Of a stretch of DNA of 56,360 nucleotides, positions 19,106 to 28,185 are shown piece after piece. The stretch is taken from contig NZ_JANXUG010000074.1 of assembly GCF_025352015.1 (NCBI RefSeq), positions 1 through 56,360 of the forward strand, in the 5' to 3' direction. Both the position numbers and the translations under genes were made by a program. The notes under the pieces are model-generated. The model made no database searches. It had not been told where the DNA came from and saw only the letters and a program-made list of their open reading frames with translations. How positions within the stretch are numbered: position 1 is the stretch's first letter; each line of letters opens with the position of its first letter. This DNA comes from Flavobacterium sp. Its GTDB lineage: Bacteria; Bacteroidota; Bacteroidia; Flavobacteriales; Flavobacteriaceae.

Positions 19106-20008
19106 TTAGTATAAATCGTTAATTGCTTCATCAATTTTGGAAAATTGAAATTGGAAACCTTTATCCATAATTTTTTTTGAGCTTATATTTTTACTCGAAA
19201 AAAGCAAGTATGACATTTCTCCTAAAATAAGCTTCATTACAAATTTTGGTATGTTAGGAAGCCAAATAGATTTATGAATTGTCTTGGCAATTACTTTGGT
19301 TAATTCCTCATTGGTCACGGGATTTGGCGAAACCGCATTATACAAACCTTCTAATTTATTTTCTACCACGTAACAATATAATGAAACCAAGTCTTTTATG
19401 TGTATCCAAGATTGTATTTGTTTTCCGTTACCCATTGGCGCACCAAAACCCATTTGAATTGGTTTTACCATTACAGGCAAAGCGCCACCTATAGTTGAAA
19501 GTACAATTCCCGTACGTATTTTGCAGACTTTTATATTTAAGACTTCAAATCGGTTAACACTTTCCTCCCATTTTTTGACTACATTTGAGAGAAAACTATC
19601 TTCACTTGCAGTGGTTGTTTCATCATAAACTTGAGTAAAACTTTCAGGATATACAGCGGTACCGGAAGCAGCAATAAGTTGTTTTACTGAACCATGATTT
19701 TTTTTGATTAAATTATAGAGTAATTCGCTAGAAAGAGTTCTACTTTCTATAATCTCCTGTTTGTATTTGTTTGTCCAACGTTTTGCGATATTAGCGCCAG
19801 CCAAATGAATAATAGCATCAACTTCATACAAACAATTTTCATCTATTTTTCCTTCTTGTGGATTCCAATAAAAGCCATGATAGTTAGATTTACTCTCAAT
19901 TTTTGCTTTATCAGTTGTTAAATAATTTAGAGTATGGTTCTTTGCCAAAAGAGATTTTACTAATTCGGTACCAATTAATCCTGTTGCGCCAGTTATTAAA
20001 ATTTTCAT
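19106..20008 (-). CDS. TIGR01777 (YfcH-type) NAD(P)-binding epimerase-like protein
   Basis: A 300-residue extended SDR. The N-terminal Rossmann motif GATGLIGTELV (residues 7-17), IIHLAGANI and the C-terminal DUF1731-type segment place it in the TIGR01777/YfcH family, whose substrate is unknown. The active-site Tyr region (SGTAVYPES) is retained although spacing differs from classical SDRs. A TAACTTTG -7 element (minus, 20024-20031) lies 16 bases before ATG 20008, so it is probably monocistronic, closed by the terminator at 19071-19104. Confidence 0.88.
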   Translation of the reverse strand: MKILITGATGLIGTELVKSLLAKNHTLNYLTTDKAKIESKSNYHGFYWNPQEGKIDENCLYEVDAIIHLAGANIAKRWTNKYKQEIIESRTLSSELLYNLIKKNHGSVKQLIAASGTAVYPESFTQVYDETTTASEDSFLSNVVKKWEESVNRFEVLNIKVCKIRTGIVLSTIGGALPVMVKPIQMGFGAPMGNGKQIQSWIHIKDLVSLYCYVVENKLEGLYNAVSPNPVTNEELTKVIAKTIHKSIWLPNIPKFVMKLILGEMSYLLFSSKNISSKKIMDKGFQFQFSKIDEAINDLY

Positions 20009-20081
20009 TATATATTATTTTTCCAAAGTTATAAACAGCATCTCCTAAATTAAACCTAATTAAACTAGGTTTAACTTTTGT

Positions 20082-20537
20082 TTACTGTTTCAATTTAATA
20101 CTCCATTCAAAATTCATTTCAGAAACCTGTTCTCCTTTTTCGTTTACGCCAATTGATTTCATCCAAATGGTTTGTCCTTCGCCGGTGGCAATAGCTTTTT
20201 GAATTGCTTCCGTTATTAAAGAACCATCGCTACAAGTAAATGTAATTTTTCCTGTCGCTTTTTTAGAGAAATTTCCATTCATATTTGCAACAAGCATTGA
20301 GATTTTTTTTTGACTATTCTTTATTTGCAACATAACCAAAGCCCCTGTTGTTAATTCGGCTGCCATGGCTTGTATTGCAAAATACATAGAATTAAATGGG
20401 TTTTGGTTAAACCAACGATGCTTCACTGTTACTTCACATTGATTACTAGAAATAGAACTTACCCGTACGCCGCACCAAAATGCAGATGGTAATTTTAAAA
20501 ATAAAAAAGTATTCAATTTTGATGAAGTATATTTCAT
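20082..20537 (-). CDS. DUF4442 hotdog-fold protein
   Basis: A 151-residue protein with the DUF4442 pattern (FFLKLPSAFWCGVRV-like start, NPFNSMYFAIQAMAAELTTG helix). The fold resembles PaaI/YiiD thioesterases and the central hydrophobic helix is the hotdog helix; activity is not established. I start at ATG 20537: the longer frame would need a TTG at 20558 that overlaps the -7 element TACTTTTG (minus, 20556-20563). It is divergent from the padR cluster. Confidence 0.8.
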   Translation of the reverse strand: MKYTSSKLNTFLFLKLPSAFWCGVRVSSISSNQCEVTVKHRWFNQNPFNSMYFAIQAMAAELTTGALVMLQIKNSQKKISMLVANMNGNFSKKATGKITFTCSDGSLITEAIQKAIATGEGQTIWMKSIGVNEKGEQVSEMNFEWSIKLKQ

Positions 20538-20630
20538 AAATGGATGATTATATTTCAAAAGTACTAAAAAAGAAATTTAAAATCCGTTTTTGATAAATGT
20601 TAAATCAATGTTAATTTTTAGTACTTTGTA

Positions 20631-20662
20631 TTGCATAATACTATTTTTAAATTGTATCTTTG
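20631..20662 (+). promoter_or_regulatory. Promoter of the PadR/PspC/DUF2807 operon
   Basis: TTG (20631-20633) and TATCTTTG (20655-20662) are 21 bases apart. The first gene starts at 20799, leaving an AT-rich leader of about 130 bases, unusually long for this window. Confidence 0.65.
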
Positions 20663-20798
20663 CATAAGAAATCAATAGGGTATCCATAGTAATATTTATA
20701 AAAACTTTAATCAACCAAAATGCATAGTAAAATATATAAAAAATCATCAATCAAAAAAACGAATTAGTTAATCACAAAAAAAAGTAAAATCATGTATT

Positions 20799-21128
20799 AT
20801 GAATATTGAAAACACAAAAGCTCAAATGCGTAAAGGTGTTTTAGAATTTTGTATCTTATGTGTCTTGAGAGACAAAGAAGCATACACCTCTGAAATATTA
20901 GACACTTTAAAAAACGCAAAATTGCTTGTGGTAGAGGGAACAGTTTATCCACTACTGACAAGACTAAAAAATGACGGTTTACTCAACTACCGTTGGGAAG
21001 AATCAACCTCTGGGCCACCACGAAAATATTATGGATTGACCGAAATAGGAAAAACATTTTTAACTGAATTAAACAGTACTTGGACAGAACTGTCAGATGC
21101 TGTGAACATTATCACAACTAAAAAATAA
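20799..21128 (+). CDS. PadR-family transcriptional regulator
   Basis: A 109-residue winged-helix regulator typical of the short PadR subfamily: MRKGVLEFCILCVL, YTSEILDTL recognition region, VVEGTVYPLLTRLKNDGLL and the wing SGPPRKYYGLTEIGK. PadR proteins repress envelope-stress or drug-export genes and are often the first gene of the operon they control. Four bases separate it from the PspC gene, so I infer autoregulation of the cluster and response to an unknown membrane signal. Confidence 0.93.
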   Translation: MNIENTKAQMRKGVLEFCILCVLRDKEAYTSEILDTLKNAKLLVVEGTVYPLLTRLKNDGLLNYRWEESTSGPPRKYYGLTEIGKTFLTELNSTWTELSDAVNIITTKK

Positions 21129-21132
21129 TATC

Positions 21133-22902
21133 ATGAACAAAACAGTAAATAGCAATATAGGTGGTTTGGTTTTTCACATAGATGAAGATGCATACCAAAA
21201 ATTAACAAAATATTTTGAAGCAATAACACGTTCCCTTTCAAACTCCTCTGGTCAAGATGAAATTATGAAAGACATAGAGATGCGCGTGGCGGAATTGCTT
21301 ACCGAAAGACAAAAAAGCGACAAACATGTAATTAACAATAAAGATGTTGATGAAGTAATTTTAATTATGGGTCAGCCCGAAGATTACCGCATTGATGATG
21401 ACGCAACCAAAAAACAACAAGAACCTTATTACCAATATACAAGAACCAAAAAATTGTATCGCGACAAAGACAAGGGAACTATTGCGGGTGTTTGTTCAGG
21501 TTTAGGTTACTATTTAGGAATCGAAGCAGTATGGATTAAAATAGCATTCCTAATCTTTGTTTTCGCAGGATTCGGAGCAGGAATTGTTGCTTATTTCGTT
21601 CTTTGGATCGCCATTCCAAAAGCTATCACTACTTCTGAAAAACTAGAAATGACGGGGGAACCAGTAACTATTTCTAATATCGAAAAGAAAGTTAGAGAAG
21701 AATTTGACAGTGTAACCAACAAATTCAAAAACGCCGATTACGATAAAATGGGTAACCAAGTCAAAACTGGTGCAGAAAAAATGGCAGATGGCATTGGGGA
21801 AGTATTCACAAAAATATTTCGGGCGTTTGCCAAAGTATTAGGAGCGTTCATAGTGCTATTTTCCTCTTTTGCATTATTAGGAATTTTTATAGCATCTATT
21901 ATTATGATGTTCTCCTCATCGTTACCATCTATAACAATTTTGAACCATATAAATACACCAATTGGTCTTGAAACACCACTTTGGATTCAAGGTATCTTGT
22001 TCTTATTGGTATTTGGAATTCCATTTTTCTTCTTATTAATTTTAGGATTAAAATTGTTAGTAGTCAATTTAAAATCAATTGGGAATGTAGCTAAATATAG
22101 TTTGTTGGCTCTTTGGATTATCGCTTTAGGAATCCTTATTTCGTTAGGAATAAACGAAGCTACTCAACTGGCTTTTGACGGAAAATCGGTTAAAAACGAA
22201 ACTATAAACATCAACCCTGTGGATACTTTGCAAATTAAATTTGTAACCAATGATTTCTTTTCAAAAAACAGTAACGAGCATGAAGATTTTATCTTTACTC
22301 AAGATTCTGCAAAGCATGAAGTCATTTATTCCAACAACATTCGGTTTGAAATAAAAGCTACCGATAAACCACAAGCATATTTACAAATAGAAAAATTAGC
22401 AAAAGGAAAATCTTATAATGAAGCTAATGCAAGAGCAGAAAAAATAAGATATGGGTATAAAATTGTTGGTAATCGTTTACTGCTAGACAATTATTTACTA
22501 ACCGAAATCGCCAGTAAATACAGAGATCAGCACATCGAATTGTATTTATATTTACCAAAAGGAATACGATTCAAAGTGGATAAAAGTGTCGAAGCATTTG
22601 ATGAATCAGACAACGACTATTTTAATTTGCATTTTAGTTCTGATTATTACATTTATAAAGTTGACAACAATAAGGTAAAATGTCTAAACTGTCCCGCAGA
22701 TGAAAATGAACATAACGATGTTGAGAATGCTGATGACATAACTATTCAAAGTAATACCAGAGAAACTGATAATGTTGTAACAACTACTGTAAAAGTTAAC
22801 GGTCAAAGTGTAATCGTAAATGAAACTGCAAAGCCAGCAAAAAAGGAAAAACAAGGAAAACTTTCAGTAGATAAAAACGGAATAATAATCAAAACTAATT
22901 AA
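21133..22902 (+). CDS. PspC-domain membrane protein
   Basis: A 589-residue inner-membrane protein. Residues 1-100 are soluble and helical; residues about 105-165 carry the PspC domain (KLYRDKDKGTIAGVCSGLGYYLG then a hydrophobic helix); three further membrane segments lie at about 235-265, 280-312 and 320-345; the C-terminal 240 residues are soluble and probably extracytoplasmic. PspC proteins belong to phage-shock/envelope-stress systems. Its position after a PadR regulator and before a DUF2807 lipoprotein is a recurrent Bacteroidota arrangement, but the signal is unknown. Confidence 0.88.
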   Translation: MNKTVNSNIGGLVFHIDEDAYQKLTKYFEAITRSLSNSSGQDEIMKDIEMRVAELLTERQKSDKHVINNKDVDEVILIMGQPEDYRIDDDATKKQQEPYYQYTRTKKLYRDKDKGTIAGVCSGLGYYLGIEAVWIKIAFLIFVFAGFGAGIVAYFVLWIAIPKAITTSEKLEMTGEPVTISNIEKKVREEFDSVTNKFKNADYDKMGNQVKTGAEKMADGIGEVFTKIFRAFAKVLGAFIVLFSSFALLGIFIASIIMMFSSSLPSITILNHINTPIGLETPLWIQGILFLLVFGIPFFFLLILGLKLLVVNLKSIGNVAKYSLLALWIIALGILISLGINEATQLAFDGKSVKNETININPVDTLQIKFVTNDFFSKNSNEHEDFIFTQDSAKHEVIYSNNIRFEIKATDKPQAYLQIEKLAKGKSYNEANARAEKIRYGYKIVGNRLLLDNYLLTEIASKYRDQHIELYLYLPKGIRFKVDKSVEAFDESDNDYFNLHFSSDYYIYKVDNNKVKCLNCPADENEHNDVENADDITIQSNTRETDNVVTTTVKVNGQSVIVNETAKPAKKEKQGKLSVDKNGIIIKTN

Positions 22903-22904
22903 TC

Positions 22905-23645
22905 ATGGTAAAGTTCATTGTATTTTGTACCAAAATTATCGCTGTGTCTATTGCTGCGCTATTATTTAGTTCCTGTCATGCAAATATTAATTGGGATGAT
23001 GGCATAGACGGCAATGAAAATGTAACCCGACAAATCCGAAAAGTGGAAAACAATTTTTCGAAAATTGAGGTCAGCCGCGGACTGATAGTAACTTTAGAAA
23101 AATCTGAAAGTTACTTTATAGAAGTGGAAGCCGATGAAAACTTGCAAGGACACATTACGACAAAAGTAGAAAACGGTTTGCTTATCATAACCGCCGACGA
23201 AAATATTAATCAGGCAAAAGCAAAAACTATTCATATAAAATTGCCTACTTTAACTTCAGTTGAATCCACAAGCGGTTCATCTGTTTCTACTAAAAACAGC
23301 TTTGGTGGAACTGATTTATTGATAAAAACTAGTAGTGGAAGCGAAACCGAACTCAATGTAGAATATGATACTATCAAATCCGAATCGAGCAGTGGCAGTA
23401 CCTTAAACTTAAAAGGAAAAGCGCTAAAATTAAATGCAGCTTCCTCTAGTGGTAGCTCTATAGAAGCCAAAGATTTATTAGTTAATGAGATTACAGCAAA
23501 GGCTTCAAGTGGCGGAACTATCAATGTACATCCTGGAATTAGCTTAAATGCAAAGGCCTCAAGTGGCGGCTCCATCGATTACAGTGGTTTACCCAAAACA
23601 GTAATCAAAGAGGAAAGTTCGGGTGGAAGCGTTTCCAAAGATTAA
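22905..23645 (+). CDS. DUF2807 (GIN domain) lipoprotein
   Basis: A 246-residue putative lipoprotein: signal ALLFSSC with Cys about 24, then a right-handed beta-helix of the DUF2807 type. The second half shows a regular run of SSGS and SSGG turns (for example TSSGSET, ESSSGST, ASSSGSS, ASSGGT, ASSGGS, ESSGGS) about 18-22 residues apart, one per helical rung. Function is unknown; such domains are thought to act at the cell surface as adhesion or binding modules. It is 2 bases after the PspC gene, so it is part of that operon. Confidence 0.87.
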   Translation: MVKFIVFCTKIIAVSIAALLFSSCHANINWDDGIDGNENVTRQIRKVENNFSKIEVSRGLIVTLEKSESYFIEVEADENLQGHITTKVENGLLIITADENINQAKAKTIHIKLPTLTSVESTSGSSVSTKNSFGGTDLLIKTSSGSETELNVEYDTIKSESSSGSTLNLKGKALKLNAASSSGSSIEAKDLLVNEITAKASSGGTINVHPGISLNAKASSGGSIDYSGLPKTVIKEESSGGSVSKD

Positions 23646-23654
23646 GTTAATAAA

Positions 23655-23686
23655 ACATCGCAATGAAAATTGGGATGTTTTTTTTT
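23655..23686 (+). terminator. Terminator of the PadR/PspC/DUF2807 operon
   Basis: Stem ACATCGCAAT/ATTGGGATGT (23655-23664 and 23669-23678) with one mismatch and a GAAA loop, then a run of T to 23686. Confidence 0.7.
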
Positions 23687-23687
23687 C

Positions 23688-23695
23688 TATTTTTG
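23688..23695 (+). promoter_or_regulatory. -7 element of the second DUF2807 gene
   Basis: TATTTTTG fits TAnnTTTG and lies directly after the terminator, 25 bases before ATG 23720. A TTG at 23670-23672 inside the terminator is the nearest -33 but the spacing is short. Confidence 0.5.
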
Positions 23696-23719
23696 ACAAA
23701 ACTAATGGTACCAACACTC

Positions 23720-24556
23720 ATGAAAAAAATTATTTTAGTAAGCTTCCTTTGCCTTGCAGTTGTTTCTTTTGCTCAAAAAAAAGAAAAAATAAAAGGTTCA
23801 AGGATAGTTAAACTAGAGCAGAAAAAAACCGAAAACTTCGAGAGTTTAGAAGTCGAAGACAACTTGGAAGTTTTTTTGGTTAAAGGAAATGAATGCGGTT
23901 TAGAAATTGAAGCTGATGATAATTTAATTGAATTTGTTGACTTTAAGATTATTGGTAAAAACTTAAGAATTTCAACCGCTAAAGACATTTCTAGCTTCAA
24001 AAAATTAAGCATTCGTGTTACTTATACTGATAAATTTAATTTGGTGAATGCTAAAAATGAAACTAATGTTACGTCGCTTACAGAAGTTACTTTAGACAAT
24101 ATTACTTTTAAAAGTTATGATTATGCAAAATTATTTTTGAATGCCAAAACCAAAAATTTTACCTTAATGGCAAACGATAAATCTAAAGTTGAATTGAATT
24201 TAAAATCCGATAGGACGGCTATTGACGTCAGCAAAAGCGCTTATGTGAAAGCACTTATTACAAGCAGCGAAATGCGATTTGATATGTATCAAAAATCATC
24301 TGCCGATATAGAAGGTGATGTATTGGAATTAAAACTTCGATTAGATAATAACACTGATTTTACTGGAAAAAAATTAACTGCCAAAAATGCATTTTTAGAA
24401 ACTTCTGGATATTCAAAAACAAGAATAAACATTAGTAATTTTGTTACAATCAATGCTTCGGGCAACAGCGAAATAGAGTTGTTTGGCGAACCAAAAATTG
24501 ATTTAAAGCATTTCACCGAAAATGCTACGTTGAAGAAAAAGTCTTTTAAAAATTAA
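23720..24556 (+). CDS. Secreted DUF2807 (GIN domain) protein
   Basis: A 278-residue exported protein; ATG 23720 gives a clean signal peptide MKKIILVSFLCLAVVSFAQ, whereas the longer frame from 23663 begins inside the preceding terminator. The mature part starts with a charged stretch and continues as a DUF2807 beta-helix (EVFLVKGNECGLEIEADDN). It is related in fold to the upstream lipoprotein but lacks the SSGG turns and lipobox. A terminator and its own -7 element separate it from the operon. It converges with trxB with no spacer. Confidence 0.83.
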   Translation: MKKIILVSFLCLAVVSFAQKKEKIKGSRIVKLEQKKTENFESLEVEDNLEVFLVKGNECGLEIEADDNLIEFVDFKIIGKNLRISTAKDISSFKKLSIRVTYTDKFNLVNAKNETNVTSLTEVTLDNITFKSYDYAKLFLNAKTKNFTLMANDKSKVELNLKSDRTAIDVSKSAYVKALITSSEMRFDMYQKSSADIEGDVLELKLRLDNNTDFTGKKLTAKNAFLETSGYSKTRINISNFVTINASGNSEIELFGEPKIDLKHFTENATLKKKSFKN

Positions 24557-25504
24557 TTACTCCATCGCCGCTAAATATCTTTCAGCGTCCAATGCTGCCA
24601 TACAACCTGTTCCTGCAGCAGTTATCGCTTGACGATAAACATGGTCTGCGGCGTCTCCCGCTACAAATACTCCCGCAACATTTGTTTTTGAAGTTCCCGC
24701 TTCATTGATAATATAACCGGTTTCGTCAAGGTTCAAAAAGTCTGCAAAAATATCGGTGTTGGGCTTGTGTCCAATGGCTACAAAGAAACCGGTCGTCGGA
24801 ATATCAAAAATAGCATCAGTAGTTTTGTTTTTGGCTTTTACAGAAGTTACCACTTGCCCATCACCCAAAACCTCAACAGTATCATGATGCATCAAAATTG
24901 TAATATTTTCTGTTTTGCGAACACGTTCTTCCATTATTTTCGAAGCTCTAAACTTTTCACTTCTAACCAACATGGTTACTTTTTTACACAATTTTGATAA
25001 ATAATGTGCTTCTTCACACGCTGAATCTCCGGCGCCAACTATAACCACCTCTTGACCTCTGTAAAAGAAACCATCACAAACGGCACATGCCGAAACACCG
25101 CCACCAGTTTGCAAATAATGCTGTTCTGATGGTATTCCTAAATATTTTGCTGAAGCACCCGTTGAAATTATAACTGTTTCCGCATGAATTTCTTTCGTAT
25201 CATTAATCCATACTTTGTGGATACTATCAGTAAAATCTACTTTGGTAGCCCATCCATCACGAACATCGGTACCAAAACGTTTTGCTTGTTCTTGAATATT
25301 AATCATCATCTCTGGACCAGTGATTCCTTCAGGATTTCCTGGCCAGTTTTCGACTTCATTAGTCGTAGTTAATTGACCACCTGGTTGGGTTCCTTGATAT
25401 AATACTGGGAACATATTAGCTCTAGCTGCATAAATTGCTGCAGTGTAACCAGCGGGTCCAGAACCTATAATTAAGCACTTTACTTTTTCAATTGTATCCG
25501 ACAT
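24557..25504 (-). CDS. trxB: Thioredoxin-disulfide reductase
   Basis: An NADPH- and FAD-dependent enzyme that reduces thioredoxin in the cytoplasm. The 315-residue product has the FAD motif GSGPAGYTAAIYAARA near the N-terminus, the redox-active CAVC (SACAVCDGFF, about residue 140), the NADPH motif GAGDSACEEA and the C-terminal GVFVAGDAAD. I choose ATG 25504 (MSDTIEKVKC); a longer frame needs a TTG at 25528 that lies inside the promoter. Transcription converges with the DUF2807 gene. Confidence 0.95.
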   Translation of the reverse strand: MSDTIEKVKCLIIGSGPAGYTAAIYAARANMFPVLYQGTQPGGQLTTTNEVENWPGNPEGITGPEMMINIQEQAKRFGTDVRDGWATKVDFTDSIHKVWINDTKEIHAETVIISTGASAKYLGIPSEQHYLQTGGGVSACAVCDGFFYRGQEVVIVGAGDSACEEAHYLSKLCKKVTMLVRSEKFRASKIMEERVRKTENITILMHHDTVEVLGDGQVVTSVKAKNKTTDAIFDIPTTGFFVAIGHKPNTDIFADFLNLDETGYIINEAGTSKTNVAGVFVAGDAADHVYRQAITAAGTGCMAALDAERYLAAME

Positions 25505-25525
25505 AATTTGTAATTTTATTTTGCG

Positions 25526-25560
25526 CAAAGGTAAGTTTTTAATAAAAATTTAGTTGCAAA
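25526..25560 (-). promoter_or_regulatory. Promoter of trxB
   Basis: On the minus strand CTTTG-type -33 (25557-25560) and TACCTTTG (25526-25533), spacing 23. It excludes the upstream TTG start. Confidence 0.55.
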
Positions 25561-25612
25561 GTAACCTATAAAAAACTATTTTGACGTAAAGAATTATTAA
25601 TGCCATAAAACA

Positions 25613-25643
25613 TTTTGAGAACTAATTATTAGTTTTATATTTG
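25613..25643 (+). promoter_or_regulatory. Promoter of tRNA-Pro
   Basis: TTTTG (25613-25617) and TATATTTG (25636-25643) are 18 bases apart and end 10 bases before the mature tRNA. Confidence 0.75.
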
Positions 25644-25652
25644 CACCAGCTT

Positions 25653-25727
25653 CGGGGTGTAGCGTAGCCCGGTTATCGCGCCTGCTTTGGGAGCAGGAGG
25701 CCGCAGGTTCGAATCCTGCCACCCCGA
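25653..25727 (+). tRNA. tRNA-Pro (anticodon TGG)
   Basis: A 75-base cloverleaf: acceptor CGGGGTG/CACCCCG with discriminator A, D arm with GG in the loop, anticodon stem CCTGC/GCAGG with loop TTTGGGA (anticodon TGG), and T arm GCAGG-TTCGAAT-CCTGC. The 3' CCA is not encoded. A promoter precedes it and a terminator follows. Confidence 0.97.
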
Positions 25728-25734
25728 CTCAATA

Positions 25735-25772
25735 AAATCCTTTCTGTTAAACGGGAAGGATTTTTGTTTTTT
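25735..25772 (+). terminator. Terminator of tRNA-Pro
   Basis: Ten-bp stem AAATCCTTTC with GGGAAGGATTT (one G-T pair), 8-base loop, then TTTTTG and six T. Confidence 0.8.
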
Positions 25773-25813
25773 AATATTTATCCAAAAACAAAATGTGCAT
25801 CCGATATAATTTC

Positions 25814-25821
25814 TATTTTTG
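25814..25821 (+). promoter_or_regulatory. -7 element of the udk operon
   Basis: TATTTTTG matches TAnnTTTG, 26 bases before ATG 25848. No clear -33. It argues against the longer udk frame starting at 25764. Confidence 0.5.
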
Positions 25822-25847
25822 TTGAAACAAAAACAATACAACTACAT

Positions 25848-26456
25848 ATGCTAATTATTGGAATTGCTGGCGGTACAGGAAGCGGAAAGACAACTGTTGT
25901 TCAACAAATTATAAATGAATTACCGGAAACCGAAGTAGGAGTAATTTCTCAAGATTCTTATTACAGAGAAAACAATAATTTGAGTTTTGAGGAAAGAGGA
26001 CTCATCAATTTTGATCATCCACGTGCTATTGATTTCGAATTATTAGTACAACATCTTGCCAAACTAAAAAAAGGAGAAATAATTGAACAGCCCGTTTATT
26101 CTTTTGTAACACACAATCGCACAGATGATAGCATCATTACACATCCCAGAAAAGTTATGATTGTAGAAGGTATTTTGATTTTGGCTAACCCAGAATTACG
26201 TGAAATGTTTGATGTTAAAATATTTGTTCATGCCGATTCTGATGAAAGATTAATTCGACGTTTAAAAAGAGATATTGCCGAACGCGGTCGCGATATGGAA
26301 GAAGTACTAAACCGATACCAAACGACTTTAAAGCCTATGCATCAGCAATTTATTGAACCTACAAAAGCGTACGCAGATATCATAATTCCGAATGACAAAT
26401 ACAACACCGTTGCCATAGATGTGGTAAGAGCTGTAATCAATCAAAGAATTACATAA
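25848..26456 (+). CDS. udk: Uridine kinase
   Basis: Phosphorylates uridine and cytidine in pyrimidine salvage. The 202-residue product begins MLIIGIAGGTGSGKTT with the Walker A loop at residues 8-16 and continues with DSYYR, NFDHPRAID and the lid segment RRLKRDIAERGRD, all characteristic of Udk. The start at ATG 25848 places the P-loop at the usual position and follows the TATTTTTG element. It is the first gene of an apparent udk-divIC-mutA-mutB operon with 2- to 9-base gaps. Confidence 0.94.
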   Translation: MLIIGIAGGTGSGKTTVVQQIINELPETEVGVISQDSYYRENNNLSFEERGLINFDHPRAIDFELLVQHLAKLKKGEIIEQPVYSFVTHNRTDDSIITHPRKVMIVEGILILANPELREMFDVKIFVHADSDERLIRRLKRDIAERGRDMEEVLNRYQTTLKPMHQQFIEPTKAYADIIIPNDKYNTVAIDVVRAVINQRIT

Positions 26457-26458
26457 CA

Positions 26459-26812
26459 ATGAGCACCTTTAAAAATCTAACCGATAAGTATCCTATTCTT
26501 AAAATTCTTGGAAATAGATATGTTATTGTGTTGGTTTTTTTTTCGGTTTGGATGCTGTTTTTAGACAATACTTCATACATAGAACATCGAATTATCAATA
26601 AGCAACTAAACGAACTCGAGGACAATAAAAAATATTATCAGGACGAAATTAATAAAGATGAAGAAAACATTAAAATCCTTAAAAATCCTGATCAAATAGA
26701 GAAATATGCTCGTGAAAAATATTATATGAAACGAGATAGTGAAGATATTTACATTATTGAATTTGAAGGCGATTCCTTAAAGGAAGAGCAATCGAAATCA
26801 AAATCTTTATAA
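26459..26812 (+). CDS. FtsB/DivIC-family septum formation initiator
   Basis: A 117-residue bitopic division protein: short cytoplasmic N-terminus, one transmembrane helix (VIVLVFFSVWMLFL, about residues 22-37), a coiled coil (about 46-80) and the conserved tail NPDQIEKYAREKYYMKR. FtsB/DivIC bridges FtsL and FtsQ in the divisome. Two bases separate it from udk. Confidence 0.9.
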   Translation: MSTFKNLTDKYPILKILGNRYVIVLVFFSVWMLFLDNTSYIEHRIINKQLNELEDNKKYYQDEINKDEENIKILKNPDQIEKYAREKYYMKRDSEDIYIIEFEGDSLKEEQSKSKSL

Positions 26813-26821
26813 AATTACCTT

Positions 26822-28183
26822 ATGGCAGAACATTTATTTGATGGTTTCGATCCTGTTTCTTCTAAACAATGGAAACAACAAATTCAATACGAACTAAAAG
26901 GTGCCAATTATAATGACACTTTGGTTTGGGAAAGCCCAGAAGGCATTAAGGTAAAACCATTTTATCACAACGATGATTTGGATGTAAAGTTTGCCACAAA
27001 GGAAAACACCACGCCTTTTGAAATCCTACAGAACATCTACGTTCACGATGTTGCTTTGTCCAATAAAAGAGCTTTAGAATCCCTAAAGCGCGGTGCAGAA
27101 AGCATTCGTTTTACGATTCAAAATGAGAATGTTGCCATAACCGACTTAATGCAAAATCTTCCTGTAAAAAATACACGTTATTTTTTTTATTTGCCTTTTC
27201 TTTCTATCGATTTTGTAAAAAATAGTAATGCTTATGCTTTAAAAAACAATATCGATTGTATCATTCAAATTGATTCAATTGGGCAATTAGTCAAAGACGG
27301 AAACTGGTTTGGAAACCTAAACAAAGATTTTGAAGAGCTAAATAACATTGCTGAAAATACAAGCTTACCGTTTCTTACTATAAATGCTGGAACTTATCAA
27401 AATGCAGGTGCCAATATGGTGCAGCAACTTGCCTATACTTTAGCGCATGTTAATGAATATTTTAATCGAATTCCAAAAATCAATCATCCTATTACTATAG
27501 AAATAGCTGTGGGGACGAATTACTTTTTTGAAATTGCAAAAATTCGTGCCATGCGATTATTATTTAATACTTTAGCTAAAGCATATAATCACACTTTTGA
27601 TTGCCATATCGTCGTTACCCCTACAAAACGCAACAAAACACTTTACGATTATAACGTTAATATGTTGCGCACCACGACTGAATGTATTTCGGCGGTTTTA
27701 GGTGGAGCTGATAGCATTACAAACCTACCTTATGATGCTTTATACCATAAGGACAATGAATTTGGCGATAGGATTTCTAGAAATCAATTATTGATTTTAA
27801 AACATGAAAGTTATTTTGACAAAGTCAGTAATCCTGCTGATGGTTCCTATTATATAGAATCTTTGACCGAACAATTAGCCGAAAAATCATTGCTGCTTTT
27901 CAAAGATATTGAAGCCAATAGTGGCTTTATAACGCAATTAATTGAAGGAAAGATTCAGAAAAAAATTGGCGAAAGCGCAGCCAAAGAACAGGAATTGTTT
28001 GATAGTGGAAAAGAAATTTTATTAGGAACCAATAAATATCATAACAAAAATGACCGCATGAAACACGATTTGGAATTATTTCCATTTGTAAAACAAAATC
28101 CAAGAAAAACGCTGATTACACCGATTATCGAAAAAAGATTGGCAGAGAAATTAGAACAAGAACGTTTATCTCAAGAAGTATAA
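26822..28183 (+). CDS. mutA: Methylmalonyl-CoA mutase small (beta) subunit
   Basis: The non-catalytic partner of MutB in the isomerisation of methylmalonyl-CoA and succinyl-CoA. The 453-residue chain keeps the N-terminal half ([20 protein letters not shown]) and the TIM-barrel part ([32 protein letters not shown]) but ends before a B12-binding domain; no DxHxxG is present. Many beta subunits are over 600 residues, so this is the short form common in Flavobacteriaceae. It is separated from mutB by 2 bases. Confidence 0.92.
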   Translation: MAEHLFDGFDPVSSKQWKQQIQYELKGANYNDTLVWESPEGIKVKPFYHNDDLDVKFATKENTTPFEILQNIYVHDVALSNKRALESLKRGAESIRFTIQNENVAITDLMQNLPVKNTRYFFYLPFLSIDFVKNSNAYALKNNIDCIIQIDSIGQLVKDGNWFGNLNKDFEELNNIAENTSLPFLTINAGTYQNAGANMVQQLAYTLAHVNEYFNRIPKINHPITIEIAVGTNYFFEIAKIRAMRLLFNTLAKAYNHTFDCHIVVTPTKRNKTLYDYNVNMLRTTTECISAVLGGADSITNLPYDALYHKDNEFGDRISRNQLLILKHESYFDKVSNPADGSYYIESLTEQLAEKSLLLFKDIEANSGFITQLIEGKIQKKIGESAAKEQELFDSGKEILLGTNKYHNKNDRMKHDLELFPFVKQNPRKTLITPIIEKRLAEKLEQERLSQEV

Positions 28184-28185
28184 CC

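Noticed and set aside
23231..23645. Regular SSGS/SSGG-coding repeats that could look like a tandem DNA repeat or CRISPR
   Set aside because: The periodicity is at protein level with varied codons and is expected for beta-helix turns; no spacers or direct repeats.
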